From: Mariniblastus sp.
GTDB lineage: Bacteria > Planctomycetota > Planctomycetia > Pirellulales > Pirellulaceae
Reading direction: 5' to 3'
DNA length: 44,391 nucleotides
NCBI GenBank assembly: GCA_011523945.1
Contig: WTFU01000160.1
Coordinates: 1-44,391 of the forward strand
The position numbers and the translations under genes were made by a program. The notes beneath the pieces are model-generated. The model did no database searches, had not been told where the DNA came from, and worked only from the letters and a program-made list of their open reading frames with translations. Of the stretch, positions 10,473 through 19,328 are shown piece by piece (position 1 is the first letter of the stretch; every line of letters begins with the position of its first letter).

Positions 10473-12233
10473 CTATCTATCCGGGTTATTCTGATTGTTT
10501 GATTTGGCTTTTTCGCGAGCTTTTTTGCGCGCTTCGCGTTTCGCTTTTTTTCCCGCTTTGTCGTCGGGAATTGGGTCATCGGTCACTCCAAGGTCGTTCT
10601 TAAGCGCCTCCGGCACCGTTACCGTCTTACCCTTGATTTCGAGTTGTTTCACGACTTCGATCTGTTTGTCGATCTGGCCAGGCAGGGCGGCGTTCCCTCC
10701 GGGGATGAACTCTCCGAAAGGACGGCCAATAGCTTCGAGATCCTGCTGCATGAGGTTGCGCATTTCATTTAGGCGGAAGACCTGATTTTCGTGATAAGCC
10801 AGGTTGCTCATTTCTTTTGGATCCCTCTTCAGGTGGTAGAGTTGATCTTCTTCAAAGAAACCGGGACGGTCTGCTCCTCGGACTCCGATTCCGAGGCGTC
10901 CAATGTAGGACATGGCTTTGGGTAAATTTTTCGGGGTGGCTTTCTTAATTACAGCGATCTGCTCTTGGGTGTGGCGAACGGCGATGTAGGACCAACCTTT
11001 GGTAACCGTTGCCCGCGCAGATCCCATTTCAAGATAGAGATGATCCCGCCAGTTATCAGCTTGTCCGTTTTCGAAAAGAGGGCTAAGACTCTGTCCATCG
11101 ATCCGGTAAGCGTCCGGTTTTTCGGCTTGGCCCAAGTCGAAAAAAGTAGGCACGAGGTCGATGTTCTGGACCAGTTCTTCACAAACCTGTCCTGCGGGAA
11201 TTCCCTTTGGCCAACGCATGATCATGGGGACTTGGCAACTTCCGTGTGAAAAAACGGATGCTTTGCCATCGCGACCGTGATCCGGCGCGAAAATCACCAG
11301 GGTGTTGTCATCGATTCCCAGTTCCTTGAGTTTACGGAGAATCGCCCCCATCGAATCGTCAATCCACGCTTCACCAGCGACATGGCTCTCGGGGTCGAAA
11401 CCTTTTTCCGTGATTGTCTTAAGGAGTTCTGTGCGAGGTGTCATGACCTCTGGCAGGCTTTCAACTTCGCCCTCTCCCGTAATGAGCGGGTGGTCCATGG
11501 ATTTTCGCCAGGACTTATCCGGCCCATGCAACAGAGTACTGCAAAGGTGGAGGTAAAAGGGTCCGTCCTTGTTCTCTTCAATGAATTCCAGAGCCGCCAC
11601 CGTCGTCCATTCAGGGTTGTGCGAGGAATAGGGCTGATGGATGTTCTCTGGGTAGACGTTCTTTGCCCAGGAAAACCCCAGCTTCTCTAGGTAACGACGC
11701 ATCCAGCGTTCGTTGTGCTCGAACTGGGCCGAAGTTTCAGCCCCGGGACTCGCGTCTTTGGGAATGTTGATCCACTTGTTTTTGCCTTTGTAGAACTCCG
11801 GGAAATCCAGGTCGGACGTGAGGTGAAATTTCCCGACAAATCCAGTGGTGTAACCGGCTTCACGCAGAACATTTCCAACATTCATGTTGTCGCGTTCCAG
11901 TGCGACATTGAAATTGGGAAGCCCCTGATTTTCTTTACCGCCGACCGCCGCGGCGTAACGTTTACTATATGAATTTCCGGCAAATCGACCGGTCAGGAAG
12001 CTGTATCGAGAAGGAGTACAAACCGAGCTGCTGACGTAGGCGCGAGTGAACTTCATCCCTTCCTCCGCCATTCGATCAAGATTGGGCGTGTAGGTATCGC
12101 CCCCAAATGCAGCGATGCTCGAGGGGTTCTGATCATCGATCAGAAACATGATTATGTTCGGGCGCTCTCCACAAGCGTTAGTAGTAACCACTGCTGACAA
12201 GCAGAAGATAGAAAAGGCAATAAGAGTTTTCAT
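10473..12233 (-). CDS. Secreted type I sulfatase with basic C-terminal tail
   Basis: A formylglycine sulfatase of 586 residues. The N-terminal hydrophobic segment (MKTLIAFSIFCLSAVVTTNA) is a signal peptide; the cysteine at 21 does not sit in a canonical lipobox. Metal ligands are in LIDDQN (31-36), the catalytic cysteine is C72 in C-T-P-S-R, GKFHLT replaces the usual GKWH, and APDHGRDG supplies the later metal site. It is longer than the neighbouring sulfatases because of insertions around 110-200. The C-terminal 34 residues are Lys/Arg/Ala-rich and include KREARKKAR, also present in the sulfatase at 3830-5344. It lies 90 bases after the sulfatase at 12324 on the same strand. The substrate is unknown. 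Confidence 0.93.
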   Translation of the reverse strand: MKTLIAFSIFCLSAVVTTNACGERPNIIMFLIDDQNPSSIAAFGGDTYTPNLDRMAEEGMKFTRAYVSSSVCTPSRYSFLTGRFAGNSYSKRYAAAVGGKENQGLPNFNVALERDNMNVGNVLREAGYTTGFVGKFHLTSDLDFPEFYKGKNKWINIPKDASPGAETSAQFEHNERWMRRYLEKLGFSWAKNVYPENIHQPYSSHNPEWTTVAALEFIEENKDGPFYLHLCSTLLHGPDKSWRKSMDHPLITGEGEVESLPEVMTPRTELLKTITEKGFDPESHVAGEAWIDDSMGAILRKLKELGIDDNTLVIFAPDHGRDGKASVFSHGSCQVPMIMRWPKGIPAGQVCEELVQNIDLVPTFFDLGQAEKPDAYRIDGQSLSPLFENGQADNWRDHLYLEMGSARATVTKGWSYIAVRHTQEQIAVIKKATPKNLPKAMSYIGRLGIGVRGADRPGFFEEDQLYHLKRDPKEMSNLAYHENQVFRLNEMRNLMQQDLEAIGRPFGEFIPGGNAALPGQIDKQIEVVKQLEIKGKTVTVPEALKNDLGVTDDPIPDDKAGKKAKREARKKAREKAKSNNQNNPDR

Positions 12234-12323
12234 GTTGAAACTATTGGATTATTGGGTGAGGTTTTGGAGAGCAGCTTGTGCAGTGGATCGAGATTTCGTT
12301 AAAGCGAGTTCTTTACCAGATTC

Positions 12324-13742
12324 TTAATTCTGGTTTTTTTGTTTATCTTCGCGTGCTTTGAGACGCGCGGCTTTCTGTTTTTCGCGTGCGGCTTTTTTTT
12401 CTTCTTTGGACATTTTTTTGGCCGGAGCACTGGAGTCAGGATTCCACCGTTTCCCCTGCTTACTTACCGGATCGGCCATTTCGTCGAGCCATGCGTTGTA
12501 TTTGTCCGTGAGCGTGGAAACTACGTTCGGGTGCTTGGCTGCAAGATCAATGCTTTCGCTAAGATCTTTTCCGAGATCGAAGAGTTCAATTCGATTTTTT
12601 TGGGCGACTAGTTTCCAATTCCCGGAACGAATGGCCCACTTCCCATTGGCACCTGCAGAACTCCAGTAAAGTTCGTCGTGAAGTTTAGTGGTTTCGCCTT
12701 TGAGAGCGGGTAGGATGCTCTTTCCATCCAGTGGTTTGTCGGTAGGCATGGGAAGTCCGGCGGCGTCGAGCGTCGTAGCAAATAGATCGATCGACCACAT
12801 GGGCACGTCGCATTTCTTCCCGCCTTCCAGTTGGGCTGGCCACGACACGATAAACGGGACATGAATTCCGCCTTCGTAGTCCATCTGCTTGAAGCCGCGA
12901 AGCGGTGTATTGTCAGCGCTCATAGCAGCAGAGCCGCCGTTGTCGGTGAGAAAAATAAGCAAAGTGTTATCGTATAAGTCATGCTTTTTCAGCGCGTTTA
13001 CGATCTCACCTACTCCCATGTCGAGGTGCTTGATCATCGCCATGAGCGTATCACGTGTCTCGTCGCCGGTAACTTTTTTGATGTCGTCTTCGGGGGCCTC
13101 TGGTGGAGCATGCACGGCGTTGTAGGCGACATAGAGGAAGAAAGGGTCACTCTTATGGCGGTCGATAAAATCGACGGCTTCCTCAGTGATACGCGTGGTG
13201 AGATAGCCTTCTTCTTGGATAGGATTAAGGCCACGATAAATGGGGTGGTTCATGTCTGAGTGATCAAAGTAAGGGTGTGCCCCGCGTCCCATAAAGCCAT
13301 AGAACTCGTCGAACCCTCGGTTCATGGCATGGTATTCTTCAGTGAGTCCTAGATGCCATTTTCCCAGTGCGCCAGAGACGTAACCGGCCGGAACCAGACG
13401 CTGAGGAATGAATACTTCATCTAGTGGAACGCCCGAGCCCCCCTCCCCCGCCGTATAGATTCCAAAACGTTGCTGATAACGACCCGTCATGAGTCCTGCA
13501 CGCGTAGTCGAGCAAACGTGTCCACTGGTATAGCCCTGGGTGCAGACGACGGAAGAATTTGCGAGGGCGTCGATATTGGGTGTACTGACCTCAGGCGGGG
13601 AGAGCGGATTGTAGCTGACATCGGCATAGCCTTGATCATCGGTGAGAATGATGACGATGTTTGGCTTCTCTTCCGCGAAGATGAGAGAGTACATTCCAAT
13701 TAAGCTAAAGGTCAGTGCATAGTGTAATTGCTGAAGTTTCAT
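12324..13742 (-). CDS. Secreted type I sulfatase with C-S-T-T-R active-site variant
   Basis: A sulfatase of 472 residues from the ATG at 13742; a GTG two codons upstream is possible but less likely. The signal peptide ends near IFAEE. LTDDQGYADVSYN gives the first metal site, GKWHLG and LTDNGGSA the others. The nucleophile region reads GHVCSTTRAGLMTGRY, so the canonical C-x-P-x-R is C-S-T-T-R with Thr in place of Pro; C77 is still available for formylglycine formation. The C-terminal 36 residues are Lys/Ala/Glu/Arg-rich. It follows the EF-hand gene by about 127 bases. The family resembles arylsulfatase A/N-acetylgalactosamine-6-sulfatase types; the substrate is unknown. Confidence 0.92.
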   Translation of the reverse strand: MKLQQLHYALTFSLIGMYSLIFAEEKPNIVIILTDDQGYADVSYNPLSPPEVSTPNIDALANSSVVCTQGYTSGHVCSTTRAGLMTGRYQQRFGIYTAGEGGSGVPLDEVFIPQRLVPAGYVSGALGKWHLGLTEEYHAMNRGFDEFYGFMGRGAHPYFDHSDMNHPIYRGLNPIQEEGYLTTRITEEAVDFIDRHKSDPFFLYVAYNAVHAPPEAPEDDIKKVTGDETRDTLMAMIKHLDMGVGEIVNALKKHDLYDNTLLIFLTDNGGSAAMSADNTPLRGFKQMDYEGGIHVPFIVSWPAQLEGGKKCDVPMWSIDLFATTLDAAGLPMPTDKPLDGKSILPALKGETTKLHDELYWSSAGANGKWAIRSGNWKLVAQKNRIELFDLGKDLSESIDLAAKHPNVVSTLTDKYNAWLDEMADPVSKQGKRWNPDSSAPAKKMSKEEKKAAREKQKAARLKAREDKQKNQN

Positions 13743-13869
13743 GGTCACCGCTCAGTTCTCTTCAAAATTAAATGGATGGACCGGGGGAAATAGGTTTTTA
13801 ATGTCTTCGCGGGTTAGAGTCGCTTAAAGGACTCCTATTCCACCGGTTGATTACGTCGCCACTCTTCAA

Positions 13870-14661
13870 TCACGTTTTCGTTTTTTTCTTACTTCTCTCT
13901 TTGCCGTGCGTAACGCTACGTAGATAGGCTTCTGTTTCACCCCGAGAGAGGCTGCCGGAGTTGTCGCGGTCGGACCGTTTGAAGATGTTTTCTAGGTGGT
14001 TGCCGCTCGTGCAAATCAGGGCAAACTCTTTGATGTCGAGCATGCCATCGTTGTCTTTGTCGGCTTGACTGAACCATTGGTCTGGAGTTTTACGCGAGAG
14101 CGTCCACCATGAAACCTTGTTAAGAGCTTCCACGAATTCGGCGGAATCAAGTGCGCCATCGCCGTCTTTATCGGCTTTGCGAAACGAGTCCGGGCCGTGT
14201 TTTGGCGAGTAATAAATATACTTGCTGAATTCGACATAACTGATTGAGTGGTTGGTGTCTTTATCGATCTCCTTGAGCAATTCTGATTCCGTCATCTTCA
14301 ATCTTTTTTCGCCAAGTAACGCTACGTTATCAACTGGAGGCGTGAAGCTAATCGTCTTTATACGCCCCTCTTTATCGCAGGTCGCTTTCACTCCCATTCC
14401 TGGCCTCGGCTTTGGTTTGCCCGTTGTCGGTATGCCAACGAAATAGATCTTGGATTTAGAGTTTAGGGATAGCTTTCGCAGATGTTCACCATTCTGTTGG
14501 ACGCCGAATTCATTACCTGAGGAAGCGACATTGGTGAGCGTACCGACAACCACCGGGCTGTTTGGTTTTTTACTGTTGCTCTGAGCGTGGGAGTTTGGGG
14601 TGAAACCTGAAAACGTGAGGATCAGACTCGCAACGAGGAAAACGGATTGCTTGAGTGTCAT
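13870..14661 (-). CDS. Secreted protein with four EF-hand calcium-binding loops
   Basis: 263 residues with a signal peptide (cleavage near SHAQS, about residue 27). Residues 36-110 form a small beta-rich region that I do not recognise. Four canonical EF-hand loops follow: 133-144, 164-175, 201-212 and 231-242. Each starts with Asp and ends with Glu at position 12, with Asp/Asn/Ser at the other ligand positions, so it probably binds calcium outside the cytoplasm. The C-terminus is basic (KERSKKKTKT). Its ATG overlaps the stop of the DUF1501 gene by four bases, which implies translational coupling. In this setting it may act as a calcium-dependent scaffold or partner for the DUF1501/DUF1549 pair; that is inference. 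Confidence 0.85.
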   Translation of the reverse strand: MTLKQSVFLVASLILTFSGFTPNSHAQSNSKKPNSPVVVGTLTNVASSGNEFGVQQNGEHLRKLSLNSKSKIYFVGIPTTGKPKPRPGMGVKATCDKEGRIKTISFTPPVDNVALLGEKRLKMTESELLKEIDKDTNHSISYVEFSKYIYYSPKHGPDSFRKADKDGDGALDSAEFVEALNKVSWWTLSRKTPDQWFSQADKDNDGMLDIKEFALICTSGNHLENIFKRSDRDNSGSLSRGETEAYLRSVTHGKERSKKKTKT

Positions 14662-15932
14662 GCGAACAGCTCCAAAATAGGCTCTTCCCCGTCTCCAACG
14701 GTCATGGGGCGACCGGAAGGCGATAGAGCTGGTTTTTCAATTTCCATTCCAGCTGCAAATGCGATGCTGGCGTGAAAGGCTCCGACAGTTACGGGATCTT
14801 CGTCAACGTAGTATCCAGCCTCGTCGCTCTTTCCATAGACAAATCCCTTCTTAGCACCTCCACCGGCGAGAACGGTTGAAAAGCAAACCGGGTGGTGACT
14901 ACGGCCCCCACCATCGAAGTTCGGTTTGCGACCGAATTCGGTCGCGACGACAACTAATGTTGAGTCCAGCATTCCCCGCTGTTTAAGGTCAGTGATGAGC
15001 GTTGCGTATGCCTGGTCAAAGACCGGTGCGACTTCGCCCATTTCGTCGGCGAGCGCTTTGTGGTGATCCCATCCTTCGTGTGTGACCTCAACGAAACGGA
15101 CTCCGGAATCAACTAGCCGGCGAGCGAGCAGACAACCCTGACCAAATGAGTTGTCGCCATAAGCTGTTCGTTGATCTGCTGACTCCTCGGACAAGTCGAA
15201 AGCTTTCAGATCTTTACTCTTCATTAAAGCGAGGGCATCGTTGTAGAACCCGTTGTAGGAGTTGACACCCTTATCATTGAATTTCTTTCGGAAGTTGGCG
15301 TCGAGATTATTAAGTAATGCAAGACGTTTCGCTGCTGCTGACCTTCCACCAATTGACTTGACGTCATTAATCCCTTTGTTCGGATCTCCGATAGCGAGCG
15401 GAGCGTAGCTCGAAGGAAAGAAGCCGTTTGCCTGATCAGATCGGCGGTTGATACAGACGCTTGATGGCAGATTCTTGCTGCTCCGCCCAAGATAGTGAGA
15501 CCCCCACGCACCAAGGTTGGGGTGAAGAATCGTACCCCGAGCTTCATAGGCGGTTCGCATAAAATATTTGGCTGGCTTGTGGACACCGATTTTGGCTTCC
15601 ATCGATCGAATTAGACAGACTTGGTCTGCGACGGTCGCAAACTTCGGAAAGAAATCGGTGACTTGGAAGTCGGCTGATGTGTTAATCGTCTTTGCTGGCC
15701 CTTTTGTTTTACCCGTTTTCGGATCCAAGGAGTCGATGTGACTTAATCCACCGTCGAGCATCAGCCAGATTACGCTTTTTGCACGCCCAAATGCGGGGGG
15801 CTTTTGAAATGCCGAAGTTTGGGAAATGAACTGAGTGGCCGGCAGGATATTGAGGCCGAACGACATCGCAGCACACCGTTCCACAAACTGCCGGCGCGTC
15901 GAGGGATCAAGGGAGTTGAGAATTTGCTTCAT
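14658..15932 (-). CDS. DUF1501 family exported protein
   Basis: A DUF1501 protein of 424 residues. The family is placed with alkaline phosphatase/sulfatase-like folds, but its reaction is unknown. The N-terminus (STRRQFVERCAAMSFGL) is a twin-arginine-like signal. Family landmarks include VIWLMLDGGLSHIDSLDPK, where the Asp and His residues match putative metal ligands, VRFVEVTHEGWDHH, the ATEFGRKP motif and a C-terminal GKSDEAGYYV segment. It follows the DUF1549/1553 gene by 63 bases and overlaps the EF-hand gene by 4 bases. A second DUF1549-DUF1501 pair is at 30739-35195. Confidence 0.92.
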   Translation of the reverse strand: MKQILNSLDPSTRRQFVERCAAMSFGLNILPATQFISQTSAFQKPPAFGRAKSVIWLMLDGGLSHIDSLDPKTGKTKGPAKTINTSADFQVTDFFPKFATVADQVCLIRSMEAKIGVHKPAKYFMRTAYEARGTILHPNLGAWGSHYLGRSSKNLPSSVCINRRSDQANGFFPSSYAPLAIGDPNKGINDVKSIGGRSAAAKRLALLNNLDANFRKKFNDKGVNSYNGFYNDALALMKSKDLKAFDLSEESADQRTAYGDNSFGQGCLLARRLVDSGVRFVEVTHEGWDHHKALADEMGEVAPVFDQAYATLITDLKQRGMLDSTLVVVATEFGRKPNFDGGGRSHHPVCFSTVLAGGGAKKGFVYGKSDEAGYYVDEDPVTVGAFHASIAFAAGMEIEKPALSPSGRPMTVGDGEEPILELFA

Positions 15933-15995
15933 TTTGGATCAGTCCTCAGTTAGCAGACGTAGTATTCGTTGTAGGTAATGGATGACCGCCGATCG

Positions 15996-17837
15996 CTATT
16001 GGATGAATATAAATTCGCGGGAGTTCAAAAGAACCCAGACGATTTCCCCCAGTTCGAGCCCTTGATTGAGTGCGGTAATACATTGCTTGGTGTCCCGTTT
16101 GGTCGGAATCCTTGCAAGACATGTTCGGTAAAGGAAACCGATTTGATCGATTTGAGTTTTCTGTTTTCCGGCCGTCTTAATGACCGATGAATTAGACATG
16201 AGGTTTTCGATGACTTCACCGTTCATCATTGCTAATGATTCGGTAATCCCACCTTCAGTCGATCCATCATCCGCAACTTCACGGGCTGATTGACCTGCGA
16301 TTCTCAGAAAGTGGGTTGGTGGCATGGGTTGAGGCAATTCTGAGGCACGTAACCATGTAGCCTCACCGCGTCGTTTGACCTTTCGTTTACTTGAATTCAT
16401 GAATAGACCGCGTCCGCCCCCACCATTGGAAGCCTCTCCTTCGGGCAACAGTGTCTTGGCAAAGTCAAGAATCTTCTCACGATCTTCTGCGATCCCTTTT
16501 CTGTCGTGAGTAAATTCGAATGGAAATACCAGGCGTTCCATCATTGGGGCATTATCTGTCTTCAGTTGGTCAACTTCCGGGCCACGCAGTAGGAGAACGA
16601 TGGAGTCCCATGCCTGCTCTGCCGTCATGCGACGTAACAAGGGACCTGAAAATCGGAAGTCTTCGCCCTCAGCCGGTGTTACGCTGACCTGGCTCTGATA
16701 TGCCTTGGTATTAAGGATGATTCGCTGGAATTCGCGGATGTCAAAATCAACATCTATCATTAACTGTGCGATTAAACGCAGAAGTTCCGGATTGGTGGCA
16801 TCTTCCAGATCGTCAAGATCGGTGACGGGTTCTTTGACCGCAACCCCGAAGAATTTCTTCCATAACCGGTTGGCAATGGCAGCGGCGAAACGCGGATTCT
16901 CAGCTGAGGTCATCCAGTCGGCGAAGTGGTTACGAAGTTGTTGCGGACGGATATCTGTTAGTGGTGCTCCTTTTTTTCCATCCCACCTGATAAATCGGTG
17001 GCTGACCTTGTCACCTGGATTGCCATCGTTGTACGCGTAGTCCTCAGGGAACACTGTCGAACGAGTGCTGTCGAAGATGACTCGTTCCATGTTTGGCTGA
17101 AGCAAGGTGACGAGGTTTGCCTTTGAGAAGTTTTTATCGCGAAGCGTTATCGCTGGTTTGCGCGTGTCGACCCGTTCAAAAGCGGTGGAGCCAAAAAACG
17201 ATGCCATTTCATAAAAGTCGCGTTGGGTCCATTCTGCAAAGGGATGATCGTGGCATTGAGCACAAGCAACATTGGCGCCAAGAAAAGTGGTTAAAGTGCT
17301 CGAAAGGCTATCCAGCGGCATGCTGGCATCTCGCAAGAGGTAAGCGGTGGCTCCATTTTCTCCAAGCCGCCCTTCTGCGGTTAGCATGTCGTGGACCAAT
17401 TCGTCCCACGGACGATTTTCTCGAAGTTGCGACTTTAGCCATGTATGGAAGGTCCAGGTTTTGCCAATCCGGTAATAGTCGTCCTTGACGCGAAGCATAT
17501 CTCCCAGCCAATTGAACATGTGAGACTCATGTCCGGGGGAATCCAGCAGTTCATCGATCAATCTTGCTCGACGGTCCTTCCGGTTGTCTGAGTAAAACTT
17601 TGCAAGTTCCTTATCGGTAGGAATTCGACCAATGATATCCAAATAGACGCGGCGGACAAATTGAACTTCATTGGCTGGCGGATTCGATTTCAGTTTGTGT
17701 TTTTTTAGATCAAGTTGAATGATCGCATCAATCTGCGTGGAAGCGTCAATCGGTTCCTCGGCATACAGATTCATTGCTGCGACTATGAAGCCGAGCAGCA
17801 AGATGGAAAATCGGATTGTTCGTGGAGTCGTTGCCAT
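15996..17837 (-). CDS. DUF1549/DUF1553 protein without N-terminal cytochrome domain
   Basis: 613 residues with a signal peptide (MATTPRTIRFSILLLGF, cleavage near LYAEE). DUF1549 starts soon after it (FVRRVYLDIIGRIPTDKEL), and DUF1553 occupies the C-terminal half (FAAAIANRLWKKFFGVAVKEP). Unlike the copy at 32148-35195, it has no planctomycete cytochrome c domain in front. The only CxxCH is C192-A-Q-C195-H196 (CAQCHDHPFAEW), a motif conserved within DUF1549. Whether that site carries haem is not known. It lies 30 bases after the FecR-like gene and leads into the DUF1501 gene. This is the first non-regulatory gene after the sigma/anti-sigma pair and so a likely target of that sigma factor. Confidence 0.9.
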   Translation of the reverse strand: MATTPRTIRFSILLLGFIVAAMNLYAEEPIDASTQIDAIIQLDLKKHKLKSNPPANEVQFVRRVYLDIIGRIPTDKELAKFYSDNRKDRRARLIDELLDSPGHESHMFNWLGDMLRVKDDYYRIGKTWTFHTWLKSQLRENRPWDELVHDMLTAEGRLGENGATAYLLRDASMPLDSLSSTLTTFLGANVACAQCHDHPFAEWTQRDFYEMASFFGSTAFERVDTRKPAITLRDKNFSKANLVTLLQPNMERVIFDSTRSTVFPEDYAYNDGNPGDKVSHRFIRWDGKKGAPLTDIRPQQLRNHFADWMTSAENPRFAAAIANRLWKKFFGVAVKEPVTDLDDLEDATNPELLRLIAQLMIDVDFDIREFQRIILNTKAYQSQVSVTPAEGEDFRFSGPLLRRMTAEQAWDSIVLLLRGPEVDQLKTDNAPMMERLVFPFEFTHDRKGIAEDREKILDFAKTLLPEGEASNGGGGRGLFMNSSKRKVKRRGEATWLRASELPQPMPPTHFLRIAGQSAREVADDGSTEGGITESLAMMNGEVIENLMSNSSVIKTAGKQKTQIDQIGFLYRTCLARIPTKRDTKQCITALNQGLELGEIVWVLLNSREFIFIQ

Positions 17838-17867
17838 GATTACAAATTCCAGATGTTATTCAATTTG

Positions 17868-19328
17868 TTATTGGGAGGTTTTTGCAAAACCGAGTCGAGA
17901 CATCGCCTCTGGCTGCTGTTCTGAAACGATGACCCGAATCTGATCAATTGCTGAACTGGCTGAAAGGTCAAGCGACAAGGTTCGGCGATCCTGACTGAGT
18001 GTTACGTCGTCTCGCCCTGAGTCGGGAAGGTCATTCGAGCGACTTGGTTCAATACCCCGGCGGCTTTCACCGTACTCGCCCAGAGGATGACCGAGTAGTT
18101 CGTCAGTCTTGGTTAGCAGCGAAGTTCCACCAATTAGCCCAATAATGGGACGGTCAAAGGTGATCTGCCCGATGACTCTCGCTTCGTTGACTTCTTTTCG
18201 TGGGAACTCACCGATCGGGTTGAGTTGCAGTAAATAACTCCGAATCATTTGTCCGGCAGCCAGAACGTCTCGATCCCGCCGTCGAACGCGAATGTACTTC
18301 CCCGGTTCTGTAACGTCGACTTTGAGATCTGAATTTAACAAAACTTCCGAACGCTCGGGGAACACCAGAATCCGTTCACTATCTTCGTATCTTCCGGGAA
18401 CAAACTCGGGACCAGGCGAAACGAATTTCATTAAACCGGTTGCCTGCAAAACTCCGGATGTGACTGGCCATGCGTTTTCATAGCGCTCCGTTGAGTAGCT
18501 CACGGTATGGATTGAGTTGGCTTCCGGCCTTGACCGAACGGCGTTGCCTTCCCGAACGAGCTGAGGCGAATTCCCGCTTTCAGTTAGGCTGACTTCTACT
18601 TCGCCTTCAAAGACGCCGACATCGGTTTCCCCGTCTGCTCCAACCGAAACACCAAATGCAGTTCCACAGTCAACGATATCCATTGCCGGTGTAAGGACCT
18701 CGAATCCTACAGCGGACTCAGGAATGGACGCCGTGATAATACCGCTGCTCAGAATGGTCTTGTCAGTTGATAAAATTTCAAACTCAGCCGGCCCCTGAAG
18801 CGTTATCGTGGCACCGTTGCGGAAATCTAATCGTGCTAAACCAACCTCCAAATTAAGTTTGCCTTTGCCAAACTCGTGTCCCACCACCCGTTCTTCACGT
18901 TCCCAGCTCGCATGGGATGTATATGCCAGCGTAGCGATTGGTGAGGTGCCGGTATTTTTTTGGGGACCAAAACCAAGCCAACTCCAGATTATTAAAAGTG
19001 ACGCAGCTGTAGCCAGCACGGCTAAAGTAACAACCGTGGAGCGTCGCGATGGCTGTGACGGAGTATCTGAAATCAAATCTAGCAACTCTTTTTGCGACGT
19101 AATAGCCACATTGCGTTGCGATGACTGGAGCGGCGTCGTTTTGATCGATCCAGAACTGCCTCCGTGACCATGTTCCTTGATCAATCCCGTCAGTAGACGC
19201 AGATCGTTGAATTGTCGTACGCGATTATTTGAATTGGCAAGCTCGCGATTTAGAAATTCCAGATCATGGGCATTGATCGCGTCTTCCAAGTATAAGGTTG
19301 CAAGGTGGAGAAATGTGTCGTCATTCAT
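17868..19328 (-). CDS. FecR-like transmembrane protein, putative anti-sigma factor
   Basis: 486 residues. The cytoplasmic N-terminus (1-95) probably contacts the sigma factor. One transmembrane helix spans about 98-120, and a periplasmic FecR domain follows (VGLARLDFRNGATITLQGPAEF to DVGVFEGEVEVSL, about 155-265). The C-terminal region (about 370-475, VIGQITFDRPIIGLIGG to SAIDQIRVIVSE) is a separate beta-rich module that reminds me of domains in secreted planctomycete and PEP-CTERM-type proteins. I see no clear LamG domain, which such proteins often have. The start codon overlaps the sigma gene by eight bases (ATGAATGA). By analogy with FecR/FecI it should transmit an outside signal to the sigma factor. 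Confidence 0.85.
   Translation of the reverse strand: MNDDTFLHLATLYLEDAINAHDLEFLNRELANSNNRVRQFNDLRLLTGLIKEHGHGGSSGSIKTTPLQSSQRNVAITSQKELLDLISDTPSQPSRRSTVVTLAVLATAASLLIIWSWLGFGPQKNTGTSPIATLAYTSHASWEREERVVGHEFGKGKLNLEVGLARLDFRNGATITLQGPAEFEILSTDKTILSSGIITASIPESAVGFEVLTPAMDIVDCGTAFGVSVGADGETDVGVFEGEVEVSLTESGNSPQLVREGNAVRSRPEANSIHTVSYSTERYENAWPVTSGVLQATGLMKFVSPGPEFVPGRYEDSERILVFPERSEVLLNSDLKVDVTEPGKYIRVRRRDRDVLAAGQMIRSYLLQLNPIGEFPRKEVNEARVIGQITFDRPIIGLIGGTSLLTKTDELLGHPLGEYGESRRGIEPSRSNDLPDSGRDDVTLSQDRRTLSLDLSASSAIDQIRVIVSEQQPEAMSRLGFAKTSQ

Noticed and set aside
12171..12175. Lipoprotein signal at Cys21 of the sulfatase at 10473-12233
   Set aside because: The residues before the cysteine (TNA) do not form a lipobox with Leu, Val or Ile at -3.
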